From assembly GCA_963748205.1 (NCBI GenBank), contig CAVVIB010000016.1, positions 59,090 through 123,089 of the forward strand: a DNA stretch of 64,000 nucleotides, written 5' to 3'. The translations under genes and the position numbers were made by a program. The notes beneath the pieces are model-generated. The model was not told the origin of the DNA and did not search any database. It worked only from the letters and a program-made list of their open reading frames with translations. This document shows, one piece after another, positions 53,887 through 62,347 of the stretch. The stretch comes from JAIBJN01 sp963748205. Its GTDB lineage: Bacteria; Actinomycetota; Thermoleophilia; Gaiellales; Gaiellaceae. Every line of letters begins with the position of its first letter. Positions within the stretch are counted from its first letter, which is position 1.

Positions 53887-54675
53887 GTGGCAGCCGTAGC
53901 AGCACAGCCTCAGAGCGCCGAGCCGATCGTCCGCCTCCGCGGCGTCGGCCGGCGCTTCGGGGGCGTCCACGCCGTCCACGACGTCGACCTCGACGTCCAT
54001 CCCGGCGAGCGTCGTGCTCTGCTCGGGCCGAACGGCGCCGGCAAGACGACGCTCTTCAACGTCGTCTCCGGCGAGTTCCCGCCCACGAGCGGACGCGTCG
54101 AGCTGTTCGGCCGCGACGTCACGAGCATGCCCGCTCGCAAGCGGGCCAGGCTCGGGCTCACACGCACGTTCCAGACCTCACGACTCTTCCTCGGCCTGTC
54201 GGTCGAGGACAACCTCTACCTCGCCGCACTCGGCGCACTGGGTGGACACCTCCGCCCAGTGCGCCTGCCCGGCCGCGACGCTCGCGTCCGCGAGCGGGCC
54301 CGCGAGCTCGCCGAGCGGGTCGGGCTCGAGAAGCAGCTCGCGACGCAGGTGGGCTCGCTCTCGCACGGCGAGCAGCGCCAGCTCGAAGTGGGAATGGCGC
54401 GCGCGGGCGACCCGAAGATCATGATGCTCGACGAACCTGCGGCGGGCCTCTCCCGAGGGGAGCGTGTCCTGCTGACCGATCTCCTGCTGACGCTCGACCG
54501 CGGGATCACACTCATCCTCATCGAGCACGACATGGACGTCGCCCTCACGGTGGCGGAGCGGGTGACGATGATGCACGACGGCCGCGTGATCGTCGAGGGC
54601 ACGCCGGCCGAGATCCGCGCCAACCAGCTCGTGCACGACCTCTACCTGGGGAGCCATCACTACGCCGATGAGTGA
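53887..54675 (+). CDS. livG: ABC ATPase LivG
   Basis: 262 residues. Walker A GPNGAGKTTLFN, Q-loop FQTSRLFLGLSVEDNLYLAA, signature LSHGEQRQLEVGMA (LSHGE variant of LSGGQ), Walker B IMMLDEPAAGLS and switch His in LILIEHDMDVALT. GTG at 53887 chosen because it follows a GGAAAG ribosome-binding site and avoids overlapping the binding-protein gene; GTG or ATG-like codons upstream in frame lie inside that gene. Energises LivHM with LivF. Confidence 0.9.
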   Translation: MAAVAAQPQSAEPIVRLRGVGRRFGGVHAVHDVDLDVHPGERRALLGPNGAGKTTLFNVVSGEFPPTSGRVELFGRDVTSMPARKRARLGLTRTFQTSRLFLGLSVEDNLYLAALGALGGHLRPVRLPGRDARVRERARELAERVGLEKQLATQVGSLSHGEQRQLEVGMARAGDPKIMMLDEPAAGLSRGERVLLTDLLLTLDRGITLILIEHDMDVALTVAERVTMMHDGRVIVEGTPAEIRANQLVHDLYLGSHHYADE

Positions 54676-55393
54676 CCCCGTCTTCATCCTGGACAAGGTC
54701 AACGCCTACTACGGGCGTGCGCGCGTCCTGCACGACGTCAGCTTCGAGTTCGGTCGCGAGCCGGTCGCTCTCATCGGCCGCAACGGCATGGGGAAGACGA
54801 CGCTCTGCCTCGCCATCATGGGCCTCATGGCCCGCGCGGACGGCTCCGTCCGCTTCGAAGGGCAGGAGCTCATGGGCCGGGCGCCCTACAAGATCTCCGG
54901 CGCGGGGATCGGCTACGTGCCCCAGGGTCGGAGACTGTTCCCCTCGCTCTCGACGGAGGAGCACCTCGACATGCTCGGCGCCGGACGTGGCGGCCGCTGG
55001 AACAAGGCGGCGATCTGGGAGCTGTTCCCACGCCTCGCCGAGCGTCGCAAGATCGGCGCCGCCCAGCTCTCGGGCGGGGAGCAGCAGATGCTCGCCATCG
55101 CGCGCGCGCTTCTCGGCAATCCCAAGCTTCTGATCATGGACGAGCCCTCCGAGGGCCTGGCGCCGGCGATCGTCGAGAACCTGGTCGGCACCTGCCAGGG
55201 TCTCGTCCAGGAGGGGGTCGGGCTTCTCCTGGTCGAGCAGAACCTCGGCGTCGCCACCTCGCTCGCCGAGCGTCAGCTGATCATGGTCGCCGGTGAGATC
55301 GCGACAGAGATGAGCGCCAAGGCGCTCCTCGACGACCCGGATGCGCAGCAGCGCTACCTCGGCGTCTCCCGCGTCGAGGGAGCGGCCGCGTAG
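54668..55393 (+). CDS. livF: ABC ATPase LivF
   Basis: 241 residues. Walker A GRNGMGKTTLCL, GYVPQGRRLFPSLSTEEHLD (Q-loop), signature LSGGEQQMLAIARALL, Walker B LLIMDEPSEGLAPAIVENLV, and LLLVEQNLGVATSLAERQLI in which Gln replaces the switch His, as is usual for LivF. Overlaps livG by eight bases. Confidence 0.91.
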   Translation: MSDPVFILDKVNAYYGRARVLHDVSFEFGREPVALIGRNGMGKTTLCLAIMGLMARADGSVRFEGQELMGRAPYKISGAGIGYVPQGRRLFPSLSTEEHLDMLGAGRGGRWNKAAIWELFPRLAERRKIGAAQLSGGEQQMLAIARALLGNPKLLIMDEPSEGLAPAIVENLVGTCQGLVQEGVGLLLVEQNLGVATSLAERQLIMVAGEIATEMSAKALLDDPDAQQRYLGVSRVEGAAA

Positions 55394-55396
55394 ATC

Positions 55397-56629
55397 ATGG
55401 CCACTGTCGTCCTGCTCGGCACGCTGGACACGAAGGGGGACGAGTACGCCTACCTCCGCTCGCTCCTGAGCGGGCACGGGGTCGAGACGATCCTGATCGA
55501 CGCCGGGGTGCTCGGCGAGCCTCGCGCGGCCGCGGACGTGACGCGTGAGGAGGTGGCGCAGGCGGCGGGAACAGACGTCCGCGCACTCGCCGACGCGGGC
55601 GACCGCGGGGCCGCCGTGGAGACCATGGCGCGTGGCGCCGCGAGGATCGTGATCGAGCTTCACGGCGCAGGTCGCCTCGACGGCATCCTCGCCCTCGGGG
55701 GGTCGGGTGGAACGGCGGTCGCCACCGAGGCGATGAGAGCGCTCCCGGTCGGCGTCCCCAAGCTGATGGTCTCGACGATGGCGTCCGGCGACACGCGCCC
55801 CTACGTGGGCGCGACGGACGTGACGATGACGTACTCCGTCGTCGACATCTCCGGGATCAACGCCGTCTCGGCCCGCATCCTGGCCAATGCGGCGGCTGCG
55901 ATGGCGGGCATGGCGACTGCGGACCCACCCACAGTTGAGGGCGGGAAGCCGCTCGTCGGGGCCACGATGTTCGGCGTCACAACCCCTTGCGTGACCGCGG
56001 CGCGCGAGCGCCTCGAGGAGCTCGGCTATGAGGTGCTCGTCTTCCACGCGACCGGGACAGGGGGACAGTCGATGGAGGCGCTCATGCGGAGCGGCTTCAT
56101 CACCGCGTCGCTCGACGCCACCACCACCGAGCTGGCCGACGACCTCGTCGGCGGCGTTCTCTCCGCCGGCCCGGACCGGCTCGAGGCCGCCGGCGAGCTC
56201 GGGATCCCGCAGGTGGTCTCGCTCGGGGCGCTCGACATGGTCAACTTCGGCCCCGTGGAAACGGTGCCTGTCGAGTTCCGGGACCGGCTCCTTTACAAGC
56301 ACAACCCGACGGTCACGCTCATGCGGACGACCGCTGAGGAATCCGCCGAGCTGGGACGCCGCATCGGGCGCAAGCTCTCGTCTGCGACCGGACCAGTGAC
56401 GCTCTTCATCCCGCTTCGCGGGGTGTCGCTCATCGACGTGGAGGGACAAGTCTTCTTCGACCCGGAAGCCGACCGGGCGCTCTTCGACGCACTTCGCGAC
56501 ACGCTCGACCCCGGCGTGGACGTGCGCGAGCTCGACACCGACGTCAACGATCCGGCCTTCGCGCATGCCATGGTCGACACCCTCCACCAGCACTACCAGG
56601 CCTGGACCGCCGGCGAGGTGCGCGCATGA
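55397..56629 (+). CDS. UPF0261 / Tm-1-like ATP-binding protein (copy 1)
   Basis: 410 residues. UPF0261 family: VLLGTLDTKGDEYAYLRSLL, LIDAGVLGEPRAAADVTREE, the Gly-rich LALGGSGGTAVATEAMRALP, and VGATDVTMTYSVVDISGINA. The second domain has LVGATMFGVTTPCVTAARERLEELGYEVLVFHATGTGGQSMEAL. The plant relative is the N-terminal domain of tomato Tm-1, an inhibitor of tobamovirus replication; bacterial function is unknown. ATG overlaps the next gene (ATGA). Context implies a catabolic enzyme. Conserved over its whole length. Confidence 0.85.
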   Translation: MATVVLLGTLDTKGDEYAYLRSLLSGHGVETILIDAGVLGEPRAAADVTREEVAQAAGTDVRALADAGDRGAAVETMARGAARIVIELHGAGRLDGILALGGSGGTAVATEAMRALPVGVPKLMVSTMASGDTRPYVGATDVTMTYSVVDISGINAVSARILANAAAAMAGMATADPPTVEGGKPLVGATMFGVTTPCVTAARERLEELGYEVLVFHATGTGGQSMEALMRSGFITASLDATTTELADDLVGGVLSAGPDRLEAAGELGIPQVVSLGALDMVNFGPVETVPVEFRDRLLYKHNPTVTLMRTTAEESAELGRRIGRKLSSATGPVTLFIPLRGVSLIDVEGQVFFDPEADRALFDALRDTLDPGVDVRELDTDVNDPAFAHAMVDTLHQHYQAWTAGEVRA

Positions 56630-57471
56630 AGCGGGAGGAAGCGCTGGCGCGCCTGCGGGCGCAGGTGGAGGACGGCCGGCCGATCATCGGCGCCGGCGCC
56701 GGGACCGGGCTCTCGGCGAAGTGCGCGGAGGCCGGCGGCGCCGATCTCGTCATCGTCTACAACTCGGGGCGGTATCGGATGGCGGGCCGCGGATCGCTGG
56801 CCGGCCTGCTCCCCTACGGCGACGCGAACGCGATCGTCATGGAGATGGCGGGCGAGGTGCTGCCGGTCGTGGAGTCGACGCCTGTCCTCGCCGGCGTGTG
56901 CGGCACGGATCCCTTCCGACTCATGCCCGTCTTCCTCCGGCAGGTGCAGGAGGCCGGCTTCACGGGCGTCCAGAACTTCCCCACCGTCGGCCTCATCGAC
57001 GGGACCTTCCGCCAGAACCTCGAGGAGACGGGCATGAGCTACGCGCTCGAGGTGGAGATGATTCGCGCCGCGCGGGAGCTCGGCCTGCTCACGTGCCCCT
57101 ACGTCTTCACCCCGGAGGATGCCCGGGCGATGGCAGAAGCGGGCGCCGACGTGCTCGTGCCCCACATGGGGCTGACGACGGGCGGGTCGATCGGCGCCGA
57201 GACCGCCAGGACGCTCGACGAGTCGGTCGAGCTCATTCAGGCGATGCACGACGCTGCCGTTGAGGTCGCGCCCGAGGTTCTCGTCCTCTGCCACGGCGGC
57301 CCCATCTCGGAGCCGGACGACGCGGCCTACGTGCTCGAGCGCACGAAGGGGGTCGTCGGCTTCTTCGGGGCCTCGAGCATGGAACGGCTCCCGACCGAAA
57401 TCGCGCTGACGGAGACCGTGAAGCGCTTCAAGGCGATCCCCGCCCGCAGGCGGGAAGGAGAACACGTATGA
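56626..57471 (+). CDS. Phosphoenolpyruvate hydrolase-family TIM-barrel protein (Tm-1 C-domain-like)
   Basis: 281 residues. GRPIIGAGAGTGLSAKCAEAGGADLVIVYNSGRYRMAGRGSLAGLLPYGDAN is diagnostic, with TPVLAGVCGTDPFRLMPVFL, MSYALEVEMIRAARELGLLT and VLCHGGPISEPDDAAYVLER forming the barrel. In eukaryotic Tm-1-like proteins this domain is fused behind UPF0261; here the two are separate genes overlapping by four bases, so they likely form one complex. The family name suggests a PEP-type C-C or C-O chemistry, but no reaction has been proven for it as far as I know. Confidence 0.85.
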   Translation: MKREEALARLRAQVEDGRPIIGAGAGTGLSAKCAEAGGADLVIVYNSGRYRMAGRGSLAGLLPYGDANAIVMEMAGEVLPVVESTPVLAGVCGTDPFRLMPVFLRQVQEAGFTGVQNFPTVGLIDGTFRQNLEETGMSYALEVEMIRAARELGLLTCPYVFTPEDARAMAEAGADVLVPHMGLTTGGSIGAETARTLDESVELIQAMHDAAVEVAPEVLVLCHGGPISEPDDAAYVLERTKGVVGFFGASSMERLPTEIALTETVKRFKAIPARRREGEHV

Positions 57472-57872
57472 ACGGGAGGTTCGTCCACGAGACCGACATC
57501 GAGCGCGAGCAGCTCGACTGGGGTGGCCTCGGGTGGATCAGCCGGCCACCGTCCACCGGTGCGCGACAGCTCACGGTGCTCGACGTCTCGCTGGAGCCGG
57601 GCCACGGCCACGACTTCCATACGCACCCCGAGCAGGAAGAGGTGATCGTCGTCCAGGCGGGTGAGATCGAGCAGTGGCTCGAGGGTGAGCAGACCGTCCT
57701 CGGGCCCGGCGAAGCCGTCTTCATCGGGATGGGCACCGTCCACGCCTCGTTCAACACGGGGCAGGAGACCGCGCGGTTGACGGTCGCTCTCGGTCCGTGC
57801 GCCGGTGAAGGAGGTTACGAGCTCGTGGACGTCTCCGGCGAGGAGCCCTGGAGGTCCCTGCGGTCGTCATGA
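57468..57872 (+). CDS. Cupin-domain protein
   Basis: 134 residues, single small beta barrel. Cupin motif 1 is GHGHDFHTHPEQEEVIVVQAGEIEQWL (His-His-Glu metal ligands), motif 2 PGEAVFIGMGTVHASFNTGQ (His). Probably binds a metal and a small acid; could be an isomerase, dioxygenase or sensor. Coupled by ATGA overlaps to the TIM-barrel gene and the FAD oxidase. Confidence 0.83.
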   Translation: MNGRFVHETDIEREQLDWGGLGWISRPPSTGARQLTVLDVSLEPGHGHDFHTHPEQEEVIVVQAGEIEQWLEGEQTVLGPGEAVFIGMGTVHASFNTGQETARLTVALGPCAGEGGYELVDVSGEEPWRSLRSS

Positions 57873-59293
57873 GCGTCGGAACGCCCAGAAGCGAGACGTT
57901 CGTGCGCGACCTCCGTGGTCTCGTAGGAGACGACGCGGTCATCGCCGACGCGGACGGCCTCGAGCGCTACGCCGCCGACACCTACTGGAAGGCGCTTGCG
58001 GCGCAGGCGAGCGGGAGCCCGCTCGGTCTTCCGGACGTCGCCGTCCTGCCGGCCGACGAAGCCGGCGTCGCTGCAGTGCTCCGCTTCGCCAACGAGCGAG
58101 GTCTCCCCGTTGTCCCCCGCGGCGGCGGCTCGGGAAGCCAGGGAGGAGCGGTTCCGGTCGAGGGCGGCATCCTCCTCGACCTCACTCGCCTCGACCGCAT
58201 CGTCGAGGTGGACGAGGAATCGCTGACGGTGACGGCAGAGGCGGGCGTCAACGGCGAGGTGCTCGAGCGCGCATTGAACGAGCGAGGGCTCATGCTCCCG
58301 CACTACCCGGCTTCGGTCGATCTGGCGACGGTCGGCGGCTACGTCGCCGCCCGCGGCTCCGGGGTGCTCTCGACGCGCTACGGCAAGATCGAGGATCTCG
58401 TCCTCTCGCTCCGCATCGCCCTCGCGGACGGGACGGTGATCGAAACCGTTGGCGTCCCCAGGCACGCAGTGGGGCCCGAGCTGACGCAGCTCTTCATCGG
58501 CTCCGAGGGCACGCTCGGCGTCGTCACCCGCGCGAGCCTCCAGCTCGCGCCCCTCCCGGCGGCGCGCCGCTTCGAGGCGGTCTCGTTCGGATCGGTGCCC
58601 GAGGGGATCGCCACGGTGCGCTCCATCATCGCCCGCGGCCTGCGCCCATCCGTCGTGCGCATGTACGACGAGGTGGCCACCCGCACGTCGCTCGGGCCCG
58701 TCGTCGAACAGGAGCTGGAGGGTGTCTGCACGGTCTTCTGCTTCGAGGGCGAGCCCGCCGTTGCGGACGCGGAGGCGGAGACGCTGCTCGCGCTCGCCCG
58801 CGAGCGCGGAGCCGTCGTCCTCGACGGCAAGCTCGGCGAGACGTGGTGGAAGCGCCGCTACGAGTTCTACAAGCCGCCGCACCATCCACAGCTCCCAGCC
58901 ATCTGGGGGACGATCGAGGCGGTCGCTCCGTACGCCCGCATCTACGACGTCTACCGGGCGGTGAAAGAGGCGGTCGAGGCGCCGTACGCCGAGCACGGGC
59001 TCGCGCTCAAGGTCCACTTCAGCCACTGGTACCCGTGGGGGACGATGATGTACGGCCGCTTCATCGTCCCGGACGGCGGGCCCGAGGCCATCGACCTACA
59101 CGACCGGATCTGGGCGGACGCCGTGCAGGCGATGCTCGGCGCCGGCGGCGTCATGAACGACCACCATGGCGTCGGGCTCAAGCTGGCGCCGTACATGCGA
59201 GCCCAGCACGGGCCCGCGCTCGACGTTCTGCGCCGGATCAAGGAGGTGCTCGACCCGAACCGGATCATGAACCCGGGCAAGCTCGATCTGTAA
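57869..59293 (+). CDS. FAD-linked oxidase (VAO/PCMH; AGPS/GlcD-like)
   Basis: 474 residues. LPVVPRGGGSGSQGGAVPVEGGI, TAEAGVNGEVLERALNERGLMLPHYPASVDLATVGGYVAARGSG, STRYGKIEDLVLSL, and FIGSEGTLGVVTRA define the FAD domain. The C-terminal part (LKVHFSHWYPWGTMMYGRFI, MNDHHGVGLKLAPYMRAQHG, LDPNRIMNPGKLDL) follows the alkyl-DHAP synthase/GlcD plan with the substrate His pair. Likely oxidises a 2-hydroxyacid or lactone precursor in the pathway. ATG overlaps cupin stop (ATGA). Confidence 0.87.
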   Translation: MSVGTPRSETFVRDLRGLVGDDAVIADADGLERYAADTYWKALAAQASGSPLGLPDVAVLPADEAGVAAVLRFANERGLPVVPRGGGSGSQGGAVPVEGGILLDLTRLDRIVEVDEESLTVTAEAGVNGEVLERALNERGLMLPHYPASVDLATVGGYVAARGSGVLSTRYGKIEDLVLSLRIALADGTVIETVGVPRHAVGPELTQLFIGSEGTLGVVTRASLQLAPLPAARRFEAVSFGSVPEGIATVRSIIARGLRPSVVRMYDEVATRTSLGPVVEQELEGVCTVFCFEGEPAVADAEAETLLALARERGAVVLDGKLGETWWKRRYEFYKPPHHPQLPAIWGTIEAVAPYARIYDVYRAVKEAVEAPYAEHGLALKVHFSHWYPWGTMMYGRFIVPDGGPEAIDLHDRIWADAVQAMLGAGGVMNDHHGVGLKLAPYMRAQHGPALDVLRRIKEVLDPNRIMNPGKLDL

Positions 59294-59320
59294 CGCAGTC
59301 GGCAACGCGAGGAGGACCGA

Positions 59321-60223
59321 ATGGCACTGAAGGTGGCGATGCACAACTGGATGCGGCCCGAGCCGATCGAGACGACGATCCGACGGCTGGCTCGTTCCGG
59401 CTACGACGGAATCGAGATCTCCGGCGAGCCGGCGCTCTACGACCCGAAGCAGGTGCGCTCCCTGCTCGACGAGCACGGCCTCGAGTGCTGGGGCTCCGTG
59501 ACGCTCATGGTCGGCGGACGCGACCTGCTGCACGAGGACAAGTACGTGCGCATCGGCAGCGTCCAGTACGTCAAGGACACGATCGACCTGATCAAGGCGC
59601 TCGGCGGCTCGATCCTGACCGTCGTCCCGTCGACCGTCGGCAAGGTCACGCCCATGTCCACTCCCGAGGAGGAGTGGAAGTGGGCGGTCGAGAGCCTGAA
59701 GGAGTGCCAGGCGCACGCCGAGAGCAGCGGAGTCCGGCTCGCGCTCGAGCCGCTGAACCGCTTCGAGACCTACTTCCTGAACCGCTGCGACCAGGCGCTC
59801 GCGCTGGCGGAGGACGTCGGAGGCGACTGCGGTGTCTGCCTCGACATCTTCCACATGAATATCGAGGAGGCCGACTGGCCGTCCGCCATCAGGGCCGCCG
59901 GTGACAAGCTCGTCGACTTCCACGTGGCCGACAACAACCGCATGCCCCCCGGCCAGGGCGCGATCGACTGGGAGCTGATCCTGCGCACGCTCGACGAGGT
60001 CGGCTACGAGGGCTACGTCACCGTCGAGTTCGTGGCCACGGTCGATCGCAGCCGAATCTCCGAGCGCACCGAGATCGGTGACGCGTCCGAGGCCGACGCG
60101 AGCGTGGGCCTCGAGCAGTTCCTGCGCGACCACGGCACGGGCGCCGTTCCCGAGGAGCTGTACGACCGGTACGTGCAGGAGTCGATCGACTGCCTGCGCC
60201 AGAGCGCGGCAGCACCCGCGTAG
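59321..60223 (+). CDS. Sugar phosphate isomerase/epimerase (DTE-like TIM barrel)
   Basis: 300 residues. AP-endonuclease-2-like barrel with the epimerase metal set: Glu in SGVRLALEPLNRFETYFLNR, Asp in GVCLDIFHMNIEEADW, His in KLVDFHVADNNRMPPGQGAI, Glu in GYVTVEFVATVDRS. That pattern is shared with D-tagatose/D-psicose 3-epimerases and hydroxypyruvate isomerases. Preceded by GAGGAGG ribosome-binding site. Interconverts ketose-like intermediates; exact sugar unknown. Confidence 0.87.
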   Translation: MALKVAMHNWMRPEPIETTIRRLARSGYDGIEISGEPALYDPKQVRSLLDEHGLECWGSVTLMVGGRDLLHEDKYVRIGSVQYVKDTIDLIKALGGSILTVVPSTVGKVTPMSTPEEEWKWAVESLKECQAHAESSGVRLALEPLNRFETYFLNRCDQALALAEDVGGDCGVCLDIFHMNIEEADWPSAIRAAGDKLVDFHVADNNRMPPGQGAIDWELILRTLDEVGYEGYVTVEFVATVDRSRISERTEIGDASEADASVGLEQFLRDHGTGAVPEELYDRYVQESIDCLRQSAAAPA

Positions 60224-60231
60224 GAGGTCCG

Positions 60232-61086
60232 ATGGAGCTGCCTTCTTACAACATCGCCGATCTCGCCCCGCCGGACATCCAGGCCTACTTGGCCGAGAAG
60301 GACATCGTGATGATCCCCATCGCGAGCCTGGAGCAGCACGGGCCCCATCTGCCGCTTGCGACGGACACGATCCAGGCCGACGAGATCACGCAGCGCGCAG
60401 CCGAGCGGGCGGCGGTCCTGTACACGCCGTGTGTCTGGTTCGGCTACTCGCCGCAGCACATGTACGGGCCGGGCGAGGGGACCGGGACGATCACGATCCG
60501 CTCGCAGATCCTGCTCGACGTCTACCACGACGTGGCGCGCTCGCTGATCCACCACGGGTTCAACCGGCTCGTGTTCGTCAACAACCACGGCTCGAACACG
60601 AAGATCATCGACCCGCTGCTGCGGCGGATCCGGTACGAAACCGGCGCCTTCGTCACATTCTCGAAGCTCTACGCCGAGCGGTATCTCGGCCTCATCGACC
60701 CGGTCATGGAGAACCCGCCCGAGGAGACGCCGGGCTGGCACTCCAGCGAGCTCGAGACCGCCCAGGTGATGGCGCACGACGAGGGGCTGGTGCGCATGGA
60801 CCGCGCTGTGAACCAGAAGGTCAAGCGCCCTGACTGGTTCCCTGACGGATTCGTCAAGCTGGACGGGGCGCCGGAGGTCGAGTTCCAGGGGTACCAGTAC
60901 TTCCTCTTCCCCACGGACCACAGCGACTTCACGCCGAGCGGCGTGATCGGCAACCCGTTCCGGGCGACCGCGGAGAAGGGGGAGCAGACGTACGAGCTGT
61001 ACGCCGCACACCTCGCCGCGGCGCTGGAGGAGTTCCAGAAGGTGCCGGTCGATGTGCACACGCGGGAGTGGCGCGACCGGGCATGA
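60232..61086 (+). CDS. Creatininase-family amidohydrolase
   Basis: 284 residues. Family metal motifs: IPIASLEQHGPHLPLATDTIQADE (Glu, His, Asp), FVNNHGSNTKII (NNHGGN-like), and HSSELETAQVMA (His, Glu). Members open cyclic amides or lactams (creatinine) or deformylate riboflavin precursors. Here it would act on a ring amide or ester of the catabolised substrate. AGGAGGT precedes the ATG and overlaps the previous stop. Confidence 0.87.
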   Translation: MELPSYNIADLAPPDIQAYLAEKDIVMIPIASLEQHGPHLPLATDTIQADEITQRAAERAAVLYTPCVWFGYSPQHMYGPGEGTGTITIRSQILLDVYHDVARSLIHHGFNRLVFVNNHGSNTKIIDPLLRRIRYETGAFVTFSKLYAERYLGLIDPVMENPPEETPGWHSSELETAQVMAHDEGLVRMDRAVNQKVKRPDWFPDGFVKLDGAPEVEFQGYQYFLFPTDHSDFTPSGVIGNPFRATAEKGEQTYELYAAHLAAALEEFQKVPVDVHTREWRDRA

Positions 61087-61096
61087 CGGGGGGCCT

Positions 61097-62338
61097 GTGA
61101 AGGACGAGCCACAGATCGCGCTGATCGGCACGCTCGACACGAAAGGCGACGAGATCGCCTACGTGCGCGAGCGGCTGGTAGCCCTCGGCGTCCGGCCGGT
61201 CGTGGTCGACTCGGGGATCCTGGGTGAGCCGGGTACGAGCGCCGACATCACGCGGGAAGAGGTGGCCAGGGAGGGGGGCCACGAGCTGGAGCGCATCCGG
61301 TCGGCGGGGAGCCGAGGCGCGGCAGTCGAGCTGATGGAAGAGGGAGTGCGCGCGGTCTGCCTTCGCCTTTGGCTCGAGGGCCGGCTGGACGGAGTGCTCT
61401 GCCTGGGCGGCGCGGAGGGAGCCCTCTTGGGAGCGGCCGCGATGCACGCGCTTCCCGTCGGCGTCCCCAAGCTGATCGTGACGCCGAGCGCTTCTGGGCG
61501 CCGCGCGTTCGGCCCCTTTGTGGGTGAGAGCGACGTGCTCGTCATGCACTCGGTCGTCGACATCCTCGGCCTCAACCCGATCGCGCGAGCCGTGTTCGAC
61601 AACGCGGCGGCTGCCGTCGCGGGCATGGCTCGGGACGCGGGGCGCCCCGTGCAGGACCTGGGCGGACGGAGCGTGGGCATCACGATGCTCGGTCACACCA
61701 CGCCGGCGGTCATGCGCATCCGCACGGCGCTAGAGCAGGCCGGCCACGAGCCGGTCATCTTCCACGCGAACGGGGTCGGCGGGCCCGCGATGGAGAAGCT
61801 CGTCGAAGCGGGCGCACTCGCGGGCGTGATCGACTACACGCTCTCCGAGCTCGCGAACTCCCTCCTGGACGGCCTCCATTCGACAGGGCCGAATCGCCTA
61901 CGGGCCGCGGGCCGGAGGGGTCTCCCGCAGGTGGTCGTTCCCGGCTGCGTCGACTTCTTCAACCAGGGCGCACCCGACACCCTTCCGCCCGAGTACCGCA
62001 CGCGCCAGACCTACTACCACAATCCAGTGGCCACTCTCGTCAGGCTCGAGCCGGGGGAGATGGCCGAGCTGGGCCGCGTCGTCGCCGAACGGCTCAACGA
62101 GGCGCAAGGGCCCGTGCACGTCCTCGCGCCGACCCGGGGCTTCTCGCTGGCCGACGTCGAGGGTGGCGATCTCTGGTTCCCGGAGGCCGATGCCGCGTTC
62201 CTGGACGCTCTCGGAACTGCGCTTCGGCCCGACATCCAACTCGAGCTCGCCGACACGCATGTGAACGACCCGGCGTTCGCAGACCTCGTCGCCGAGCGGT
62301 ACCTCGCCCTGGCCTCTACGCCGACGTCCGCGACCTGA
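61097..62338 (+). CDS. UPF0261 / Tm-1-like protein (copy 2)
   Basis: 413 residues from a GTG. Same family as copy 1: ALIGTLDTKGDEIAYVRERL, VVDSGILGEPGTSADITREE, LCLGGAEGALLGAAAMHALP and VVPGCVDFFNQGAPDTLPPE. The Gly-rich loop differs (GGAEGALLGAA against GGSGGTAVATEA), so nucleotide binding or specificity may differ. No TIM-barrel partner directly follows this copy. Two copies in one operon suggest sequential or alternative steps. Confidence 0.84.
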   Translation: MKDEPQIALIGTLDTKGDEIAYVRERLVALGVRPVVVDSGILGEPGTSADITREEVAREGGHELERIRSAGSRGAAVELMEEGVRAVCLRLWLEGRLDGVLCLGGAEGALLGAAAMHALPVGVPKLIVTPSASGRRAFGPFVGESDVLVMHSVVDILGLNPIARAVFDNAAAAVAGMARDAGRPVQDLGGRSVGITMLGHTTPAVMRIRTALEQAGHEPVIFHANGVGGPAMEKLVEAGALAGVIDYTLSELANSLLDGLHSTGPNRLRAAGRRGLPQVVVPGCVDFFNQGAPDTLPPEYRTRQTYYHNPVATLVRLEPGEMAELGRVVAERLNEAQGPVHVLAPTRGFSLADVEGGDLWFPEADAAFLDALGTALRPDIQLELADTHVNDPAFADLVAERYLALASTPTSAT

Positions 62339-62347
62339 TGAGGGCGA

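Noticed and set aside
54545..56593. 682-residue minus-strand frame across livF and the UPF0261 gene
   Set aside because: Low-complexity shadow of two conserved plus-strand genes; no motif or ribosome-binding site.
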